64,000 nt of DNA, taken from positions 23,609-87,608 of the forward strand of contig NZ_JACJOU010000027.1 of NCBI RefSeq assembly GCF_014695725.1, in the 5' to 3' direction. The notes beneath the pieces are model-generated. The model was not told where the DNA came from. It worked only from the letters and a program-made list of their open reading frames with translations, and did not search any database. Source of the stretch: Microcoleus sp. FACHB-672. Its GTDB lineage: Bacteria; Cyanobacteriota; Cyanobacteriia; Cyanobacteriales; Oscillatoriaceae. How positions within the stretch are numbered: the first letter of the stretch is position 1; each line of letters begins with the position of its first letter. The translations under genes and the position numbers were made by a program. Shown piece after piece: positions 20,275 through 30,696 of the stretch.

Positions 20275-21345
20275 GGCTGAGTCCGTGTATTTCAGGGGTG
20301 CAAGGGAGCAATTTGACGGTGTTCAAATCTGTGGGGTGAAGCACCGGCACTCACTCCACGAAATTACAAACGCTGCGGGTTACACCAAGCAAGTTCATTC
20401 AGTGTAATCTTCAGCGCCCACAATAGCGACAAGCTGACGCCAGTATGCGCTTATAGCCGGCAAACATAAAAAACACACTGCGCCGGTTACAGGCATCAGC
20501 ATCAGGTTAGTTATCAGGTTTTTCGCCCTCCAATCCCCACCTTGGCTTCATTTTTGACGCGAGAAAGCTGGCGGTTGAGTGTTGCAACCGGCACTTTTGC
20601 AAGAACTCGCCGATAAGACAAAGTATGAGAAAATAAATAGAAGGTTTTCGCCGGCTGTAACCTGTGGATGCCATAAAAACTGGCAGATTGGACGTTCTGC
20701 TGTCATACACAGTACACCCATTGCCAACCAGTGCAACCCCACGGTTAACCTTGCAACAGGGGAAAATCGCCGCAGCCAAAGTAACCTGTAACTCTTGGGC
20801 AAATACACTCTTGCGCCGCTATGCGCCGGCAAAAGCGCCCTCGGCTAGCATTTCGTCTGGCTAGTGTTTGACACACTCGCATACTCAGACAAAATTCTTA
20901 CCCTGGCTTTCTCCAAGTTAGAGCGTGTCAATTAGAGGTAAAGTTGAAAGGTGGTGATGACGCAGTTCTGCGAAATCTCTCGCCTCGCTAAGCATCTATG
21001 TTGCTCAAAGGGTTACAAAATTATCATCCTAAAGGTGCTACTTAAATTAAAATCTGAAATATCTAGGAGAATTGCACTCTGTTACATTCAATTAGCAGCC
21101 GATAACGTCTTACCATGATTAGCTAAGTGTTCATCCGCTTAACCAAAAGCGAGTGATCCGCGAGTCTAGGAAAAGCAAAAATCCCCGATAAGTACGATTA
21201 ACAGGCAGTTTTGCCCAAATCGAACTGGCCGGTTAAACATCTAGTCCCTAAAAACTTATTAATAAGTACCAATTTTGAAAGGGAATTGCTAGAATAGGCT
21301 ATTCTGCTTAATGTAGTTTTCTACAAATTTTAGACCTAACTTTCT
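20275..21345. other. Long intergenic region (1.07 kb), no gene recognised
   Basis: Short ORFs exist on both strands but their translations are Cys-rich or patternless and have no ribosome-binding sites. The left half contains several GCCGGC-type words and is GC-richer; the right half is AT-rich and must contain the promoter of the LabA-like gene. It could hide a small RNA or a decayed gene. Confidence 0.5.
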
Positions 21346-21867
21346 ATGAATTATTCAATGAACCGTCTGTCTATTTTTGTAGACGGAAACAATATGTTCT
21401 ACGCTCAACAAAAAAATGGGTGGTTTTTCGATCCCAGAAGAGTGTTGGAATATTTCAGAAGTGAACAGCCAGAAGTGCGGCTAATCAATGCTTTTTGGTA
21501 TACAGGTCTTAAAGATCCCCAAGATCAGCGCGGATTCCGAGACGCATTAATTAGTTTGGGCTACACCGTCCGCACAAAAATTCTGAAAGAATATTACGAT
21601 GACTCCTCCGGACGCTACTCGCAAAAAGCAAATTTAGACATAGAAATTGTTGTTGATATGTTTAATACGGTTGACCAATATGATCGAGTAGTTTTATTTA
21701 GTGGGGATGGAGATTTTGAACGAGCAATAGAGCTGCTGCGTTCTAAAAATACTCATATCACCGTAGTGTCTACAGAAGGAATGATTGCTAGGGAACTGCG
21801 GAATGCGACAGATCGGTATATCGATCTCAATGAAATTCGCGACCATATAGAAAAGATAGATTATTAA
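21346..21867 (+). CDS. NYN-domain protein, LabA/DUF88 family
   Basis: A 173-residue PIN-like (NYN) domain protein. Conserved acidic residues fit a metal-dependent ribonuclease centre: D13 in FVDGNN, D98 and D104 ([10 protein letters not shown]), and D121/D123 (SGDGDF). LabA of Synechococcus, in the same family, takes part in circadian output; whether this one does is not shown. A second ATG at 21358 would shorten it by four residues. It lies 101 bp before leuA on the same strand. Confidence 0.85.
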   Translation: MNYSMNRLSIFVDGNNMFYAQQKNGWFFDPRRVLEYFRSEQPEVRLINAFWYTGLKDPQDQRGFRDALISLGYTVRTKILKEYYDDSSGRYSQKANLDIEIVVDMFNTVDQYDRVVLFSGDGDFERAIELLRSKNTHITVVSTEGMIARELRNATDRYIDLNEIRDHIEKIDY

Positions 21868-21968
21868 ATTCTTCTCCTCATTCCTTTGTTAAGGGTAAAG
21901 GATACAAGATTCCAGACAAAATAGACAATACACAAGAGAAAAAACTCAAGCTAGAAGAGGTACTTGAA

Positions 21969-23585
21969 ATGAAACCGATCCAAGACCGAATTATCATTTT
22001 TGACACCACACTCCGGGATGGGGAGCAGTCCCCTGGAGCCACCTTAAATGTAGATGAAAAGCTCACCATTGCCCGACAATTAGCCAGATTGGGTGTGGAT
22101 GTGATTGAAGCCGGCTTCCCCTTTACCAGTCCTGGTGATTTTGAAGCCGTACAGAAAATCGCGCAACTCGTGGGAACAGAAGATGGGCCGATTATTTGTG
22201 GCCTCGCTAGAGCCACCAAAAAAGATATTGAAGCCGCTGGAAACGCTTTGAAACCAGCAGCCCATGCGCGGATTCACACGTTTATCGCCACGTCTGATAT
22301 TCACTTAGAATACAAGCTCAAGAAAACCCGCGCAGAAGTGCTGGCAATCGCAGAAGAAATGGTTGCCTACGCCAAAACTTTTGTAGAAGATGTGGAATTT
22401 TCGCCAGAAGATGCCGGCAGATCTGATCCAGAATTTTTGTATCAGGTATTAGAACGAGCAATTGCTGCCGGTGCAACAACGGTGAATATTCCAGATACCG
22501 TGGGTTACACCACTCCCTCGGAATTTGGGGCGATCATTCGGGGAATTAAAGAAAATGTCCCCAACATCGACCAAGCAATTATTTCCGTTCACGGACATAA
22601 TGACTTAGGTTTAGCGGTTGCCAACTTCCTAGAAGCCGTAAAGAACGGTGCAAGGCAGTTAGAATGCACCATCAACGGCATTGGCGAACGAGCCGGTAAT
22701 GCGGCGATGGAAGAATTGGTGATGGCTTTACACGTCCGGCGTCAGTATTTTAATCCCTTCTTAGGGCGTCCGGCTGATTCTGAAGCGCCTCTCACGAATA
22801 TTGACACGCGGCAAATTTATAAAACCTCCCGCTTGGTTTCTAGCCTCACCGGGATGTTGGTGCAGCCGAATAAAGCAATTGTGGGGGCAAATGCTTTTTC
22901 TCATGAGTCAGGGATTCACCAAGATGGCATTCTCAAAAACAAATTGACTTATGAAATCATGGACGCCCAATCTATTGGGCTGACCCAGAATCAAATTGTT
23001 TTGGGTAAACTTTCTGGCCGGCACGCCTTCCAAACCCGCCTCAAAGAATTGGGCTTTGAACTGTCAGAAACCGAGCTAAATAACGCGTTTATCAAGTTTA
23101 AGACCGTTGCAGATAAAAAGAAAGAGATTACCGATTGGGATCTCGAATCGATTGTTAATGATGAAATTCAACAACCCCCTGAAATGTTCCGTCTGGAATT
23201 GGTTCAGGTTTCCTGCGGGGATCGTGCTCGTCCTACGGCAACCGTAACGCTGCGGACACCGGCAGGCGAAGAATTAACCGATGCAGCCATTGGCACAGGG
23301 CCGGTGGATGCTGTGTATAAAGCAATTAACCGCGTGGTGAATGTGCCGAATCAGTTGATTGAGTTTTCAGTGCAGTCTGTAACTGCCGGCATTGACGCCC
23401 TTGGAGAAGTGACAATTCGTCTAAAGCACGGAGAGCGCGTGTTCTCTGGGCGCTCAGCCAACACTGATATTATCGTCGCTTCTGCCCACGCTTATGTAAA
23501 CGCCCTAAACCGGCTTTACGTCGCATTGCAGCCGGCACCGGCTGCCGGTGAGGCATCACAGAGAGCAACCGCAACTCACTCCTAA
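21969..23585 (+). CDS. leuA: 2-isopropylmalate synthase
   Basis: Condenses acetyl-CoA with 2-ketoisovalerate, the first step of leucine synthesis. The 538-residue protein has the N-terminal TIM-barrel motif [12 protein letters not shown], the metal-binding HGHNDLG, and a C-terminal regulatory domain for leucine feedback (about 390-520). It is full length. ilvD and ilvB of the same pathway group lie elsewhere in this window, not in one operon. Confidence 0.97.
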   Translation: MKPIQDRIIIFDTTLRDGEQSPGATLNVDEKLTIARQLARLGVDVIEAGFPFTSPGDFEAVQKIAQLVGTEDGPIICGLARATKKDIEAAGNALKPAAHARIHTFIATSDIHLEYKLKKTRAEVLAIAEEMVAYAKTFVEDVEFSPEDAGRSDPEFLYQVLERAIAAGATTVNIPDTVGYTTPSEFGAIIRGIKENVPNIDQAIISVHGHNDLGLAVANFLEAVKNGARQLECTINGIGERAGNAAMEELVMALHVRRQYFNPFLGRPADSEAPLTNIDTRQIYKTSRLVSSLTGMLVQPNKAIVGANAFSHESGIHQDGILKNKLTYEIMDAQSIGLTQNQIVLGKLSGRHAFQTRLKELGFELSETELNNAFIKFKTVADKKKEITDWDLESIVNDEIQQPPEMFRLELVQVSCGDRARPTATVTLRTPAGEELTDAAIGTGPVDAVYKAINRVVNVPNQLIEFSVQSVTAGIDALGEVTIRLKHGERVFSGRSANTDIIVASAHAYVNALNRLYVALQPAPAAGEASQRATATHS

Positions 23586-23618
23586 AACTCACTTAGACTG
23601 ACAAAACAACACTGACTG

Positions 23619-23644
23619 GGGCGCAATTGACTGCGCCCTTTTTG
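23619..23644 (+). terminator. Rho-independent terminator of leuA
   Basis: GGGCGCA pairs with TGCGCCC across ATTGAC, followed by TTTTT. Confidence 0.9.
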
Positions 23645-23857
23645 CTTTCTCCTCAAAGCCGGTGGGCCAACGTCAAGCTTAAATCTGATAACAAACGCTA
23701 AAACCCTATTAGACAGAGGATTCTACTGGGTTTGACATTTTCTAAAATCTAAAATCTAAAATTGATTAAAGGCCGGTAGCTTTTGGGTAGAGTTCCGTTT
23801 AGTTCTTTAAAATTAAAAATTGCTGGAAGCTGACCTTGAACACTGAAAGTTTGACAA

Positions 23858-24901
23858 ATGAAAGTATCCAAAGAGGATTTTCAATGGGCTGCCTCCCAGG
23901 AACTTATAAACCCTGAACAGGCAGAAGCTCTCTGGGAGGCACTCTCAGAGCGCAGCAAGAGCCGCTCACAATTCGGCATGGCTAATGCAGCCTACTCTTT
24001 TGGTGCCGCCATCGTCATTTGTGCAATGGGTTGGTTCATGCTTTTGGCTGAAGAAGCTTTTGGCAGTCGTGGGGTTTGTCTGACCACAAGTTTCTACATC
24101 CTCTGCTTTTTCCTGGCCGGCACCATTCTTTGGTACAAAAAAAACCTGAAAGTTCTGGGCGGCTTACTGGTGACAATTGCCGTTTGCCTCGCCCCCCTAG
24201 CTACCTACAGCCTGCAAAGATGGGTAGGAATTTGGCCACTAGGCAATCCAGACAATTACCAAGATTACTACATTTGGGTTAAAGGCAGCCGGTTCCTTCT
24301 AGAACTGGCAACCATCCTAGCCGGCGCAGTTGCTCTCAAAGCCATCCCATTTCCCTTTCTGAGCGCTCCCATTACCTTCTCCCTCTGGTATATGTCGATG
24401 GATTTAACGCCCCTGCTATTTGGGCAGATAGCGTTTACTTGGGAACAACAACTGCTGGTTGGATTATGGTTTGGATTAGCGTGTTTAGTTGTGGCTTACT
24501 GGGTCGATCTCCATACCAAAAGAGGTCAAGAAGATTATGCTTTTTGGCTATATTTATTTGGGTTACTTTCTTTCTGGATTGCGCTATCGCTTATGGGAGG
24601 AGACAGCGATTTACAGCGATTCCTTTATTGCTTAATTAATGGGGGATTAATCGTCCTCTCAGCACTATTAAAACGGCGAGTGTTTTTGCTGTTTGGGGGG
24701 ATGGGCGTTTTGGGATATCTCAGCAATTTAGCCTATCAAATTTTTCAAGACGCGGTCTTCTCTCCTCTTACCCTGACAGTTGTGGGTATTGCCATTATCT
24801 CTTTGGGACTTTTGTCTCAATGCCGACGTCCCAAGATCGAGCGTTTTCTCCTACGCTTGCTGCCACAACGCCTGCGGCAAATTCTGCTCAAAGATAATTA
24901 A
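23858..24901 (+). CDS. Polytopic membrane protein, DUF2157-like N-terminus
   Basis: A 347-residue protein. The first 45 residues are soluble and charged (A--QELI-PEQAEALWEAL), as in DUF2157 proteins. About nine or ten hydrophobic segments follow, ending in an Arg/Leu-rich tail. No transporter signature is seen; function unknown. It is preceded by a run of TCTAAAA-like heptamers (23741-23763). Confidence 0.75.
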   Translation: MKVSKEDFQWAASQELINPEQAEALWEALSERSKSRSQFGMANAAYSFGAAIVICAMGWFMLLAEEAFGSRGVCLTTSFYILCFFLAGTILWYKKNLKVLGGLLVTIAVCLAPLATYSLQRWVGIWPLGNPDNYQDYYIWVKGSRFLLELATILAGAVALKAIPFPFLSAPITFSLWYMSMDLTPLLFGQIAFTWEQQLLVGLWFGLACLVVAYWVDLHTKRGQEDYAFWLYLFGLLSFWIALSLMGGDSDLQRFLYCLINGGLIVLSALLKRRVFLLFGGMGVLGYLSNLAYQIFQDAVFSPLTLTVVGIAIISLGLLSQCRRPKIERFLLRLLPQRLRQILLKDN

Positions 24902-24904
24902 ATA

Positions 24905-24969
24905 GGGCATGGGGCATGGGGCATAGGGCATAGCAGATTTCTGCTACTCTCCCCAATGCCCAATGCCCA
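24905..24969. repeat. Short tandem heptamer repeats forming an inverted structure
   Basis: Four GGGCAT(G/A) units (24905-24932), then AGCAGATTTCTGCT, then two ATGCCCA units (24956-24969). The left and right arms are complementary, so the block can fold into a long hairpin between the convergent DUF2157-like gene and ilvD. It may act as a two-way terminator. Confidence 0.8.
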
Positions 24970-24982
24970 ATCCTCTATGTCC

Positions 24983-26668
24983 CTACAAACCCAAATCCGT
25001 AACTGCCCCAACACTGCTTGAAGAAACCAACTTAGCGTATTTAGCCAACACACCGGCTGTATAGCGAGGCTTTGGCGGCTGCCAAGCACTGCGCCGGCGC
25101 TCTAATTCTTCATCAGGTACATGGAGGTGTAACGAACGGGTACGGGCGTCAATGGTGATGCTATCGTTTTCCTGAACCAGGGCGATTGTCCCCCCAACGG
25201 CGGCTTCGGGTGCGACATGACCCACCACCATGCCATAAGTGCCCCCAGAAAACCGGCCATCCGTAATTAAGCCCACCTGATCTCCCAAGCCGGCACCGAT
25301 CAGCGCAGAGGTGGGAGCCAGCATTTCTCGCATTCCGGGGCCACCTTTTGGCCCTTCATAGCGAATAATCAGCACATCACCGGCTTGAATTTTGCCGGCC
25401 ATAATTGCTTTCAAGCACTCCTCTTCTGATTCAAACACCCGTGCCGGGCCGGTAATACCGGGTGTTTTGACGCCGCTAATTTTCGCAACTGCGCCTTCTG
25501 TGGCCAGATTTCCTCTGAGAATTGCCAAGTGTCCTTGAGCGTAAAGTGGATTATTCCAAGGACGGATCACATCTTGATCGGCTGCCGGTTCAGAGGGGAC
25601 ATCTGCCAACTGTTCTGCAATCGTCTTGCCGGTGACAGTTAGGGCATCTCCGTGCAGCAAGCCCTTCTCTAGCAGCATTTTCATCACCAACGGAATCCCG
25701 CCGGCTTTATGCAAATCAGTTGCCACATATCGGCCACTCGGCTTGAGATCGCACAACACCGGCACCTTGGCGCGAATTGTTTCAAAATCATCAAGTTTTA
25801 ATTCGACACCCACAGCATGGGCAATTGCTAGCAAATGCAGCACAGCATTCGTAGAGCCACCCACTGCCATGATCACCGAAATCGCATTTTCAAATGCCTT
25901 GCGAGTCAAGATTTGACGAGGCAAAATCTGATTTTTGATTGCCTCTACCAGAACAAATGCCGACTTTTCTGCACTATCCGCTTTTTCTGCATCCTCAGCC
26001 GCCATAGTGGAAGAGTACATTAAACTCATTCCCATTGCCTCAAATGCAGAAGACATCGTATTAGCCGTATACATACCGCCGCAGGAACCGGCACCGGGGC
26101 AAGCCTTCCGCTCAACCGCCATCAGTTCTTCTTCGTCAATTTTGCCGGCGCTGTATTCACCCACGGCTTCAAAAGGGCTGACAACTGTCAGATCTCGCCC
26201 GTTGTGATGGCCTGGTTTAATCGTGCCGCCGTAGACAAAAACTGCTGGGATATTCATCCGAGCGATCGCAATCATCGCCCCCGGCATATTTTTATCGCAG
26301 CCACCAACCGCGAGTACCCCATCCATACTTTGGCCATTACAAACTGTTTCAATCGAGTCTGCAATTACCTCGCGCGACACCAGAGAATATTTCATCCCTT
26401 CCGTTCCCATCGAGATGCCATCACTGATCGTAATCGTGCCGAACAACTGGGGCATGGCACCGGCAGCCCGTGCCCCAGCCTCAGCCCGCAGCGCCAACTG
26501 GTTCAATCCCATATTGCACGGTGTGATCGTGCTGTAACCATTGGCAATTCCCACAATCGCTTTCGTGAAATCTCCGTCACCAAACCCAACGGCACGCAGC
26601 ATTGCCCGGTTCGGCGAACGCTGCACACCTTGGGTCACAACGCTGCTTCTCAAATTGTCATTTGTCAT
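24983..26668 (-). CDS. ilvD: Dihydroxy-acid dehydratase
   Basis: An Fe-S enzyme that dehydrates 2,3-dihydroxy-3-methylbutanoate/pentanoate in valine, leucine and isoleucine synthesis. Cluster cysteines are visible: C51 (TPCNMG), C124 (GGCDKNMPG) and C196 ([16 protein letters not shown]). The length of 561 residues is normal. The first five codons (MTNDN) are built from a TGACAAA-type tandem repeat that continues upstream. The start could alternatively be further in, but no better ATG exists before the conserved region near residue 20. Confidence 0.96.
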   Translation of the reverse strand: MTNDNLRSSVVTQGVQRSPNRAMLRAVGFGDGDFTKAIVGIANGYSTITPCNMGLNQLALRAEAGARAAGAMPQLFGTITISDGISMGTEGMKYSLVSREVIADSIETVCNGQSMDGVLAVGGCDKNMPGAMIAIARMNIPAVFVYGGTIKPGHHNGRDLTVVSPFEAVGEYSAGKIDEEELMAVERKACPGAGSCGGMYTANTMSSAFEAMGMSLMYSSTMAAEDAEKADSAEKSAFVLVEAIKNQILPRQILTRKAFENAISVIMAVGGSTNAVLHLLAIAHAVGVELKLDDFETIRAKVPVLCDLKPSGRYVATDLHKAGGIPLVMKMLLEKGLLHGDALTVTGKTIAEQLADVPSEPAADQDVIRPWNNPLYAQGHLAILRGNLATEGAVAKISGVKTPGITGPARVFESEEECLKAIMAGKIQAGDVLIIRYEGPKGGPGMREMLAPTSALIGAGLGDQVGLITDGRFSGGTYGMVVGHVAPEAAVGGTIALVQENDSITIDARTRSLHLHVPDEELERRRSAWQPPKPRYTAGVLAKYAKLVSSSSVGAVTDLGL

Positions 26669-26812
26669 TTGTCAGTTGCAAGCTTGCTAATTTCTAATTG
26701 TTCATTGTTCATTGTTCATTGATGATTGCTGGCATGAACGATGAACCGTCAATCATCAGTCATTCACTCAAGACTGATGACCAATAACCAATGACCAATG
26801 ACCATGACAACT
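26646..26812. repeat. Short tandem repeats upstream of ilvD
   Basis: Several families of 7-bp units occur in series: TTGTCAT, TTGTTCA/CATTGTT, and later CCAATGA/CAATAAC. They occupy the ilvD leader and its promoter region, and the first family reaches into the coding sequence. Confidence 0.8.
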
Positions 26813-27022
26813 CTGATTGTCTCAGAATCTATGATTGTTTGCGCGGTTTGTGCCAGCGAAAGGAGACAATTTGTAGACAACTTTGGGGCGGTTGCTATGG
26901 AGCGACACTTATGGGGCAGACTGAAAAAAGGTTAGAACTAAAATCTTATGTCATCTGAGACGATAAATTAAAACCACGCCTCAGTAGATTGTGTAAGTTA
27001 TATAACTTGTGAGATACAGGAC
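26813..27022. other. Spacer before the pentapeptide-repeat gene
   Basis: Between the ilvD leader repeats and the next gene. It must carry a promoter for the pentapeptide gene; TTATATAAC near 26998 is a candidate -10. No gene is seen. Confidence 0.35.
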
Positions 27023-27862
27023 ATGGATGTCAACGAACTTCTGAAGCGATATGCAGCCGGTGAACGAGATTTTCGCGATCTAAAAATGAGCGGGTGCCAC
27101 CTACAGGGAGTAGATTTGAGTGGAGTTAACTTTCGGGATGCGGATCTGAGCGGGGCGTATTTGCAAGAAGCTAAGCTCAGCCGAGCCAATTTGCGGGAAG
27201 TTAAACTTCAGGGTGCAGACTTGAGTGGGGCTATTCTAAGTGAGATGAACTTAATCGGAGCCGATCTCAGCCGAGCCAATTTAGAAAAAGCAAATTTAAG
27301 TGAGACAAACCTGAGTCGGGCAAATTTGAGTGAGGTCAATCTCCAGGGAGCAACACTCAGTGAGGTGATTGCCAGTGAGGTAAAACTGACCAAAGCCAAT
27401 CTTAAATCAGCCAATCTCAGTGACGCCAATTTGAGTCGGGCTATCCTGACTGAAGCCGATCTGAGCCGCGCCAACTTAGAAGGAATTAATCTCACAATTG
27501 CGATTTTGATTAACTGTATCCTGGAAGGCGTAAACTTGACGAATGCGATTTTGACTGGGGCAAACCTGACAGGTGCAGACTTGAGCCGGGCAAATTTGAG
27601 CAAAGCCAAGCTGAGTGGCTCTAACTTAGCGGGGGCGAATATGAGTAAGGCGCAGTTGCGCGGAACCAATGTGAGTTGGTCAACTTTACGGGAAGTCAAT
27701 CTCACTGGAGCAACGCTGTATCGGGCTAAACTGAGTTGGTCAAACCTCACCGGCGCAAATTTGCGGGATGCTATCCTGATTGACACCAATCTGGTTCGGG
27801 TTAATTTGCGCGATGCCGATCTCAGAGGGGCGATTATGCCGGATGGGACAACCCACGAATAA
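27023..27862 (+). CDS. Pentapeptide-repeat protein
   Basis: A 279-residue protein made almost wholly of A(D/N)LXX pentapeptides after a 25-residue helical head (MDVNELLKRYAAGERDF). About 48 repeats would form a right-handed quadrilateral beta-helix. Members are abundant in cyanobacteria and mostly of unknown role; some mimic DNA. No signal peptide, so cytoplasmic. Repetition makes the complementary strand look open too, but that frame has no coding logic. Confidence 0.92.
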   Translation: MDVNELLKRYAAGERDFRDLKMSGCHLQGVDLSGVNFRDADLSGAYLQEAKLSRANLREVKLQGADLSGAILSEMNLIGADLSRANLEKANLSETNLSRANLSEVNLQGATLSEVIASEVKLTKANLKSANLSDANLSRAILTEADLSRANLEGINLTIAILINCILEGVNLTNAILTGANLTGADLSRANLSKAKLSGSNLAGANMSKAQLRGTNVSWSTLREVNLTGATLYRAKLSWSNLTGANLRDAILIDTNLVRVNLRDADLRGAIMPDGTTHE

Positions 27863-28020
27863 AGTTGCCGTGCGGAAGATTCGGCGGCTGCCGGCAGTGA
27901 AGGGTTTCGATCCGTAATCTCAAAAAAGGATTTAACTGACTTTGCTATGAAATCGCACTGTTTTTATGCTTAAAAAGCCTGTGAGCTTTTTGGGTCAAAC
28001 TAAAATCTAGACTTTAAAAT

Positions 28021-28707
28021 CTAAAGTTGATTTGCCTTCCACAGCTGGTTGATGCTAACAAATTGATAGCCTTGCTCTAGTAACAGGGGAATCAGTTGGG
28101 CGGTTGTCTGCGCTACGTCTTGTCCGCCAAAGTATCCGTCATGTAAAACTATCACCGAACCGGGTTTAACTTGCCGCATCACCCGCTGCACCACAAGTTC
28201 CACTCCGGGACGCACCCAATCTTCTGGAACCACACTCCACATAACAGGCCGGTAGTTCCATTGGCGCAACAACTGCAAGGTTTGAGGGGTAAAGATACCA
28301 TTAGGCGGGCGCACGTCTCGCACAGACTGCTGGACATACTGCAGATCCAGTTCGCAAGCATTGGCGATCGCAATTTGGGTTTGTTTTAAGCTTTGTTTGA
28401 GAGCTTCTTCGCTAAGCTGGGGAAAGGCGCGATGCTCGTATCCATGCAAGCCAACCCAATGACCCCGTTGATAAACTTGTTTGGCGACTGCCGGCACTCG
28501 GTTAACGCACACGCCTAACCAAAAAAAACTGGCGACAATGCCATAGCGATCTAAAACTTCTAGCAGTTGAGGGGTGTGTTCTAGATGAGGGCCATCATCA
28601 AAGGTCAGGGCAATGGCAGGGGAAGTATTTGGCCCCGTCCACAGGCAGCTAGGAAAGGCCGGCTTGAGAAGTTGATAGACAATCGGAAATAGGGGCGCTA
28701 ATTGCAC
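28021..28707 (-). CDS. Polysaccharide deacetylase (NodB homology domain)
   Basis: A 228-residue carbohydrate esterase family 4 enzyme that removes N- or O-acetyl groups from cell-wall or extracellular polysaccharide. The metal triad is seen as D38 in TFDDGP (35-40) and H88-x3-H92 (HGYEH); a late VLHDGYFGG supplies the catalytic histidine. An uncleaved hydrophobic N-terminus may anchor it. Substrate unknown. Leftward-transcribed, convergent with the pentapeptide-repeat gene. Confidence 0.92.
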   Translation of the reverse strand: MQLAPLFPIVYQLLKPAFPSCLWTGPNTSPAIALTFDDGPHLEHTPQLLEVLDRYGIVASFFWLGVCVNRVPAVAKQVYQRGHWVGLHGYEHRAFPQLSEEALKQSLKQTQIAIANACELDLQYVQQSVRDVRPPNGIFTPQTLQLLRQWNYRPVMWSVVPEDWVRPGVELVVQRVMRQVKPGSVIVLHDGYFGGQDVAQTTAQLIPLLLEQGYQFVSINQLWKANQL

Positions 28708-28918
28708 GATTTTAATTGCTGTAGTAACTTCTTAATCAATTTTAAACGTTGAATTTTGAATTGAAATATATTGATGGGACTCTGCTATCTATTGCAGCTA
28801 CAGCCTGGGAATTTTGTTTAATCGTTTTTATATAACAAATAAAATTGATATGTTTGTCAAGACAAACCGTTGCAATTGTCTGAATGCTAGGGCCAGAGGC
28901 GAAAGAGTGCCGGCTCAG

Positions 28919-29437
28919 ATGGAAGGAATGGGCAAGGGTGCGCTGCGGCTTTGGGCAGGGACTATTTTGGCGATAACGGTTGCAGGCTGCAACACTATAA
29001 CTGCACAGCGATATGAAGCAACGGCTCTAACAACCTATACGTGGCAAGTGGAATATTCAATTAATCCTGCCGGGGATAAAATGCCCCGCCGCGAAAGCTT
29101 TGGCTCAACCTTTCTACTGAACCGTAATGGCGAAAAGCCGGAAGGGGCTGTCACCGGCCCTGATGACAAAGGTTTGTGGTGGCCGGCACTCCCGCCACGC
29201 CCCACAGTGGATGACATTGAAAAACGACTACAGAAACCGCTGGAAAAAGCCAGTTCCCCACAGCTTCAGAAAACTGTGGAGTACAACCTGAGTTATCAAG
29301 AGGGCGTACAAACCGTTACACTGCCGACGAACTACCAAGTCTATCGGCAGGCAATTAAGGCACACGCTTCGGGCACACCGTTAGAACTAACCCTCGGTGT
29401 CAACGATGGATCTGTGGAAAAAGCGGAGCCGCAATAG
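28919..29437 (+). CDS. Hypothetical lipoprotein
   Basis: From the ATG at 28919 the product is 172 residues with a lipoprotein signal ending in TVAGC (Cys24). An in-frame ATG at 28814 would add a Cys/Arg-rich leader that spoils the signal, so I prefer the inner start. The mature part is mixed polar, with a Trp-rich segment (DDKGLWWPALPPRP) and a Thr/Val-rich beta-like region. No known domain. Confidence 0.7.
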   Translation: MEGMGKGALRLWAGTILAITVAGCNTITAQRYEATALTTYTWQVEYSINPAGDKMPRRESFGSTFLLNRNGEKPEGAVTGPDDKGLWWPALPPRPTVDDIEKRLQKPLEKASSPQLQKTVEYNLSYQEGVQTVTLPTNYQVYRQAIKAHASGTPLELTLGVNDGSVEKAEPQ

Positions 29438-29589
29438 CAACAAACTACAGGCTGATAACCTTGCCCTTGGTGGCTAGCGATGAAGGCACGAATGGGCGTT
29501 TGATGTGCAGTCTATGGCGAGTGGGTGCCGGTGGCCGGCAGCGGAACTCGCAGTCAAAACGCCGAAACGCTTCCTTGGGCAAAGGCTTA

Positions 29590-29835
29590 TCAGCACAGAG
29601 AGCCGTGTCCGAACAGTTCTGTCAGCTGCCGCTCCTGAGCCAGGTCACGGATCAGGGACAGTTTAGATCGGATGTAGGAATTTAAAACATTCACTTCATC
29701 ATGATTGAGCGAGCGATCTTGTTTTAACTGCTTGAGCAACCACTGCTCTAAGCTGGCATCATCAAGATTTAACAGAAAGTTTGCTTGGGCCTTTTCAATC
29801 ACAACCCATAGCTGGCGAAGCATTGAGGGAGTCAT
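29590..29835 (-). CDS. Small helical hypothetical protein (81 aa)
   Basis: An 81-residue, Leu/Gln-rich, predicted all-helical protein with ATG start and an AGGAGG-like site upstream (minus-strand GGAGGTTGTATG). The translation has a regular heptad-like pattern and no low-complexity bias. No named domain; function unknown. Confidence 0.65.
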   Translation of the reverse strand: MTPSMLRQLWVVIEKAQANFLLNLDDASLEQWLLKQLKQDRSLNHDEVNVLNSYIRSKLSLIRDLAQERQLTELFGHGSLC

Positions 29836-30470
29836 ACAACCTCCTTCTATCGTTTACCCATCTCGGTTGGAGATGGTGTGGAACCCGTTTTTAAATTGGC
29901 AGGCTGAAGGATCAGCCAGACCCGTCTTTATATTTGCTTAATTATTCAGCATCCTTACTACCATACCTGAATCTAGAAAAAGCGACAGGACTACCACACA
30001 AGTTGCAACAACACTTAGAAATTGCTTAATAAAAGACTAAGTATTTTGAGATAGGTGAGGGTTAGGGGTAGTGATCTGAAGCTAAGCCATCTAATTTCAT
30101 AACCTGTATTGCGCTCAGGGAAGGGAAGATCGGGATCGAGGCCAGATGATATTTAAATTGTTACTCTTGTTTATCCTCTCACCGGCTGATGGGCGAAAGG
30201 GCTGTTATGCAGGGAACTTTGAATTGTCTCTATAAAGTGACCGTATCCCTTTAAGCCTGATTATTAGAGCAAAATTTAGAAAAATTTACGATAAGGAAGT
30301 TACAAATGCCAGGGTTATTTGAAGAAATGGTGACTTTCCCAAAAATGTGTGCGCCTTAAACTAAGTGTGCGCCCTCCCAAAGCTGTCCCTACCGGCTTCC
30401 TGGCTTTTAAGCCCTCTCGCTCGCCAGAAAGGAGGGGTTAAAAAAAGTTCTCAGAAAAATATAAAAGTTC
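29836..30470. other. Intergenic region before tRNA-Gln
   Basis: About 630 bp. The only structure noticed is an imperfect GC-rich hairpin around 30410-30440. No convincing ORF or RNA was recognised. Confidence 0.4.
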
Positions 30471-30501
30471 TTGACAACTTCTAGGGATGGGGTGTTAGTA
30501 T
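30471..30501 (+). promoter_or_regulatory. Promoter of tRNA-Gln
   Basis: TTGACA at 30471-30476 and TAGTAT at 30496-30501 with a 19-nt spacer, ending 18 nt before the tRNA. A sigma-70-like pair with slightly long spacing. Confidence 0.6.
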
Positions 30502-30518
30502 ATTCAAGGTGACAGCAA

Positions 30519-30590
30519 TGGGGTGTCGCCAAGTGGTAAGGCAGCTGGTTTTGGTCCAGCCATTCCGAGGTTCGAATCCTTGCACCCCAG
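30519..30590 (+). tRNA. tRNA-Gln (anticodon TTG)
   Basis: A 72-nt cloverleaf. Acceptor TGGGGTG pairs with CACCCCA, discriminator G; D arm GCC/GGC; anticodon stem GCTGG/CCAGC with loop TTTTGGT and anticodon TTG at 30551-30553; T arm GAGG-TTCGAAT-CCTT. CCA is not encoded. Confidence 0.97.
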
Positions 30591-30696
30591 TTAAACATTA
30601 ATAATAATTAAAGCCGGTCTCACCACAAGACATTATGTGGACTGAGTTACCGCGAATTCGCCTTGGGACAAACAGGCTTGCGCCCTCTGAAATCTT

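Noticed and set aside
20507..20832. Overlapping minus-strand frames in the 1-kb gap
   Set aside because: Cys/Arg-rich, no start signals, mutually overlapping in different frames.
27208..27789. 193-codon frame opposite the pentapeptide gene
   Set aside because: Arises from the repeat structure of the true gene.
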